A stretch of DNA of 64,000 nucleotides, from positions 1 through 64,000 of the IMG/VR virus record IMGVR_UViG_3300032116_000152; one strand, written 5' to 3'. Of the stretch, positions 62,263 through 64,000 are shown piece after piece. The position numbers and the translations under genes were made by a program. Source of the DNA: a virus. A model generated the notes under the pieces. That model worked only from the letters and a program-made list of their open reading frames with translations, did no database searches and was not told the DNA's origin. Positions within the stretch are counted from its first letter, which is position 1, and each line of letters opens with the position of its first letter.

Positions 62263-64000
62263 TTAGGCAATAACTCCACCACCTTCAGATGCCATTTTAA
62301 ATGGTGTATACGTTATTGCATTCGATGGGTTTCCAAATGTACCGTCTGCGTATCTAGCTCGTATTGCAATTGTATATGGTTTATCTGTTTCCAAACCATA
62401 TACCACTATAGGAGATCTTATAGCTTTACGATCACTTTGCCCATCGTCAGGAAGTGCATCGTACCATGCACTAGGCTGGTTTCCAGTTGTTGCTTTGACT
62501 TGATACACTTGTATCTGTACTGTAGATACTGTATCATCAAATAATATTTTTGCACTAGTAGATGTACGTGGTCTTATCGCAAATATAACAGGTTTACTTA
62601 TATTGATTACGATTGGTTTTGGTTGAGAAGAAATACTGGTTGTCCCGTCTGCTCGTATACCACGAATTCTAGCAGCGTAAATACCAGTATCTAGATTAGG
62701 TATTACAATGTCACCTGAAACTCTTGGTGGGTTTGCTGCAGTCCACGTATTTCCATTATCTAAACTATATTCTACATTTACTCTTGGATCGCTATTTGAT
62801 CTTGCATTAAATGATAGTGTTGCAGTGTTACCACTAAGGTTTACATTTAAGTTTGGTCTAGTAACCTCTTGTGAAAATTCTAATTCAGCATCTTTTGGTA
62901 GTTGCAAATCCGTTGGAAGTTGGTTTGCAACTCCTAGTATTTGTCGTATTCTTACTTTTTCTTCATCGGAGATAAGCGGACTAGCTAATCTATTATTTAA
63001 TGCTTCTATTTCAAACACGGACAACTTACGTGGTGTTCCAAATATTGATTGTGATTGGTCTATATCAAATCCTGGTGTTGCAATTGGTGGTGTAGGTGCA
63101 GGAGTGGATGTTCTTGGAGTTGCACTAGCCGCAACAAATTGTGAAGTTGGTACTTCTACTTGTGGTGAAACTGAAATTGGTGCTGATGCTGGAACTGAGG
63201 TTATCGGAGTTCCCACAGTAGCCGTACTCCTATCGAATGCTACAGCCGACTGCTGTTGTCCTAATTGTTCAAGTCTAGCTTGATTTAAGTTATTAAAATT
63301 TTTATATGTTATTGCCAATACTAATTCATACACGTTTTGACCACTTACATTCAATAGTTTTGGTCCACTTGGTCTGATAGTTAACGGTGTTGTATATCCA
63401 TTAAATTCAGCAGTTCTTCTATTATAAGCAGTTGCTTGGTTAGTAGCTTCTGATGCAGATAATCTTCGTGTAATGGTTGTTACTGTTCGTGTTTCTGCAT
63501 CTATTGTAAATTCGTCAGCTAATACAGGATTTTGCTGTTGAGTAACTTCATTTGTACTTTGTCTGGCTTCTCGTGTTATATTATTTACATTTTGCGCTTC
63601 TTGTAATAAATTAATACCAAATTCTGCTTTTAATACTTTACTATTCATCGTAGCTTGAACTTCTGCTGCTGTCGCTATTGCCGTATTGATAGTACCTATA
63701 CCTGCGGTAAATTCTTGAGCATTTGCTTGCAAGCGATTTACTGAGGTGGCCGTTAACTCACGAACACGGTCTTGTGGTGATTGTATTACATACAATTTAT
63801 CTGTTCGTCTATCCTTATATACAGTTCTACCATCAGGAGTTACAACAATACGATCGTTTACAGAATATGACAAATCTCCAAATGCATTTGTTGTACTACC
63901 AGCAACTCTACTAGATGGTTGTATAATACGTTGTTCTTCTGGTGTAAGATATAATCTTCTACCCGCGATATCTGCCAATCTAGCTTGTGCTCTAGCAATT
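62263..64000 (-). CDS. Fibronectin-III-type structural protein (5'-truncated by window edge)
   Basis: The frame remains open to the window edge (residues before MADIAG-like codons read IARAQARL), and the only nearby start-like codon is a TTG at 63978, so I treat the gene as partial. The visible ~578 codons contain an N-terminal polar helical part (TSVNRLQANAQEFTAGIGTINTAIA), a long Pro/Thr/Ser low-complexity region, and two fibronectin-III-like domains at the end (VEYSLDNGNTWTAANPPR ... IYAARIRGIRADG and VYGLETDKPYTIAIRARYADGTFGNPS). Likely a baseplate or tail-surface protein. Confidence 0.65.
   Translation of the reverse strand, partial: IARAQARLADIAGRRLYLTPEEQRIIQPSSRVAGSTTNAFGDLSYSVNDRIVVTPDGRTVYKDRRTDKLYVIQSPQDRVRELTATSVNRLQANAQEFTAGIGTINTAIATAAEVQATMNSKVLKAEFGINLLQEAQNVNNITREARQSTNEVTQQQNPVLADEFTIDAETRTVTTITRRLSASEATNQATAYNRRTAEFNGYTTPLTIRPSGPKLLNVSGQNVYELVLAITYKNFNNLNQARLEQLGQQQSAVAFDRSTATVGTPITSVPASAPISVSPQVEVPTSQFVAASATPRTSTPAPTPPIATPGFDIDQSQSIFGTPRKLSVFEIEALNNRLASPLISDEEKVRIRQILGVANQLPTDLQLPKDAELEFSQEVTRPNLNVNLSGNTATLSFNARSNSDPRVNVEYSLDNGNTWTAANPPRVSGDIVIPNLDTGIYAARIRGIRADGTTSISSQPKPIVINISKPVIFAIRPRTSTSAKILFDDTVSTVQIQVYQVKATTGNQPSAWYDALPDDGQSDRKAIRSPIVVYGLETDKPYTIAIRARYADGTFGNPSNAITYTPFKMASEGGGVIA

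Noticed and set aside
62263-63978. A complete gene starting at a TTG at 63978
   Set aside because: The frame is open to the window edge with protein-like sequence before the TTG and no Shine-Dalgarno is apparent, so the gene most likely continues outside.
1-64000. tRNA genes
   Set aside because: I saw no cloverleaf-like stretches; all gaps are short (under 140 bases) and are explained by promoters, terminators and ribosome-binding sites.

Overview
The window is a 64-kb piece of the genome of a large tailed phage with a contractile, T4-type tail. It is AT-rich and carries no plus-strand gene that I can support: every gene lies on the minus strand, so transcription runs from coordinate 64000 towards 1. 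Genes are packed with TAATG or ATGA overlaps or gaps of a few bases, and most starts have clear Shine-Dalgarno sequences. T4-family head and tail genes are recognisable: portal (gp20), prohead protease (gp21), scaffold (gp22), major capsid protein (gp23), neck proteins (gp13/14/15), sheath (gp18), tube (gp19), large terminase (gp17), baseplate wedge gp6 and gp25, primase (gp61-like) and a gp47/gp46 recombination nuclease. I saw no integrase, tRNA, CRISPR array or insertion sequence. A lytic myovirus of aquatic/metagenomic type is the best guess; the host cannot be named from the sequence.

Layout in transcription order. (1) 64000-44974: baseplate and tail periphery: a 5'-truncated fibronectin-III protein, gp25, gp6, several Ig-like, carbohydrate-binding-like and LamG-bearing structural proteins, a small nucleotidyltransferase and a glycine-rich hydrophobic protein. 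(2) 44957-40469: DNA metabolism: PD-(D/E)XK nuclease, primase, and a single-chain fusion of the gp47 phosphoesterase with the gp46 SMC-like ATPase. (3) 40430-34551: a structural protein, a 937-residue protein with ligase-like motifs fused to a HIGH-type nucleotidylyltransferase, a zinc-ribbon protein and a membrane-anchored coiled-coil protein. (4) 34543-32957: terminase. (5) 32917-29580: nine small, often basic proteins, several with a common N-terminal peptide ending in (L/I)-x-E, plus a Dps-like protein. (6) 29565-20250: portal, core proteins, protease, EF-hand-like, metallopeptidase, DUF3008-like, HAD phosphatase, holin-like, ribosomal protein bS21, scaffold, capsid. (7) 20128-14428: neck, sheath and tube. 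(8) 14282-1: a small Ig-like protein and three giant repetitive fibre proteins, one collagen-like.

How it fits together: the head genes form one long late region punctuated by a few terminators (after gp23, gp19 and the second fibre) and by a recurrent sense-strand element, TATTTATA or close variants, about 20-40 bases ahead of at least eleven genes. This element is the reverse complement of the classical T4 late promoter box.

The most interesting content is a candidate set of capsid-internal cargo proteins. Small proteins between terminase and protease share MI(K/R)LTDIL-like N-termini followed by a gp21-type cleavage signal, reminiscent of the T4 capsid-targeting sequence. Their neighbours include a Dps-like protein with exact ferroxidase spacing and proteins with EF-hand/dockerin-like loops. 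The phage bS21, the gp47-gp46 fusion and the ligase-like/nucleotidylyltransferase fusion are also notable.
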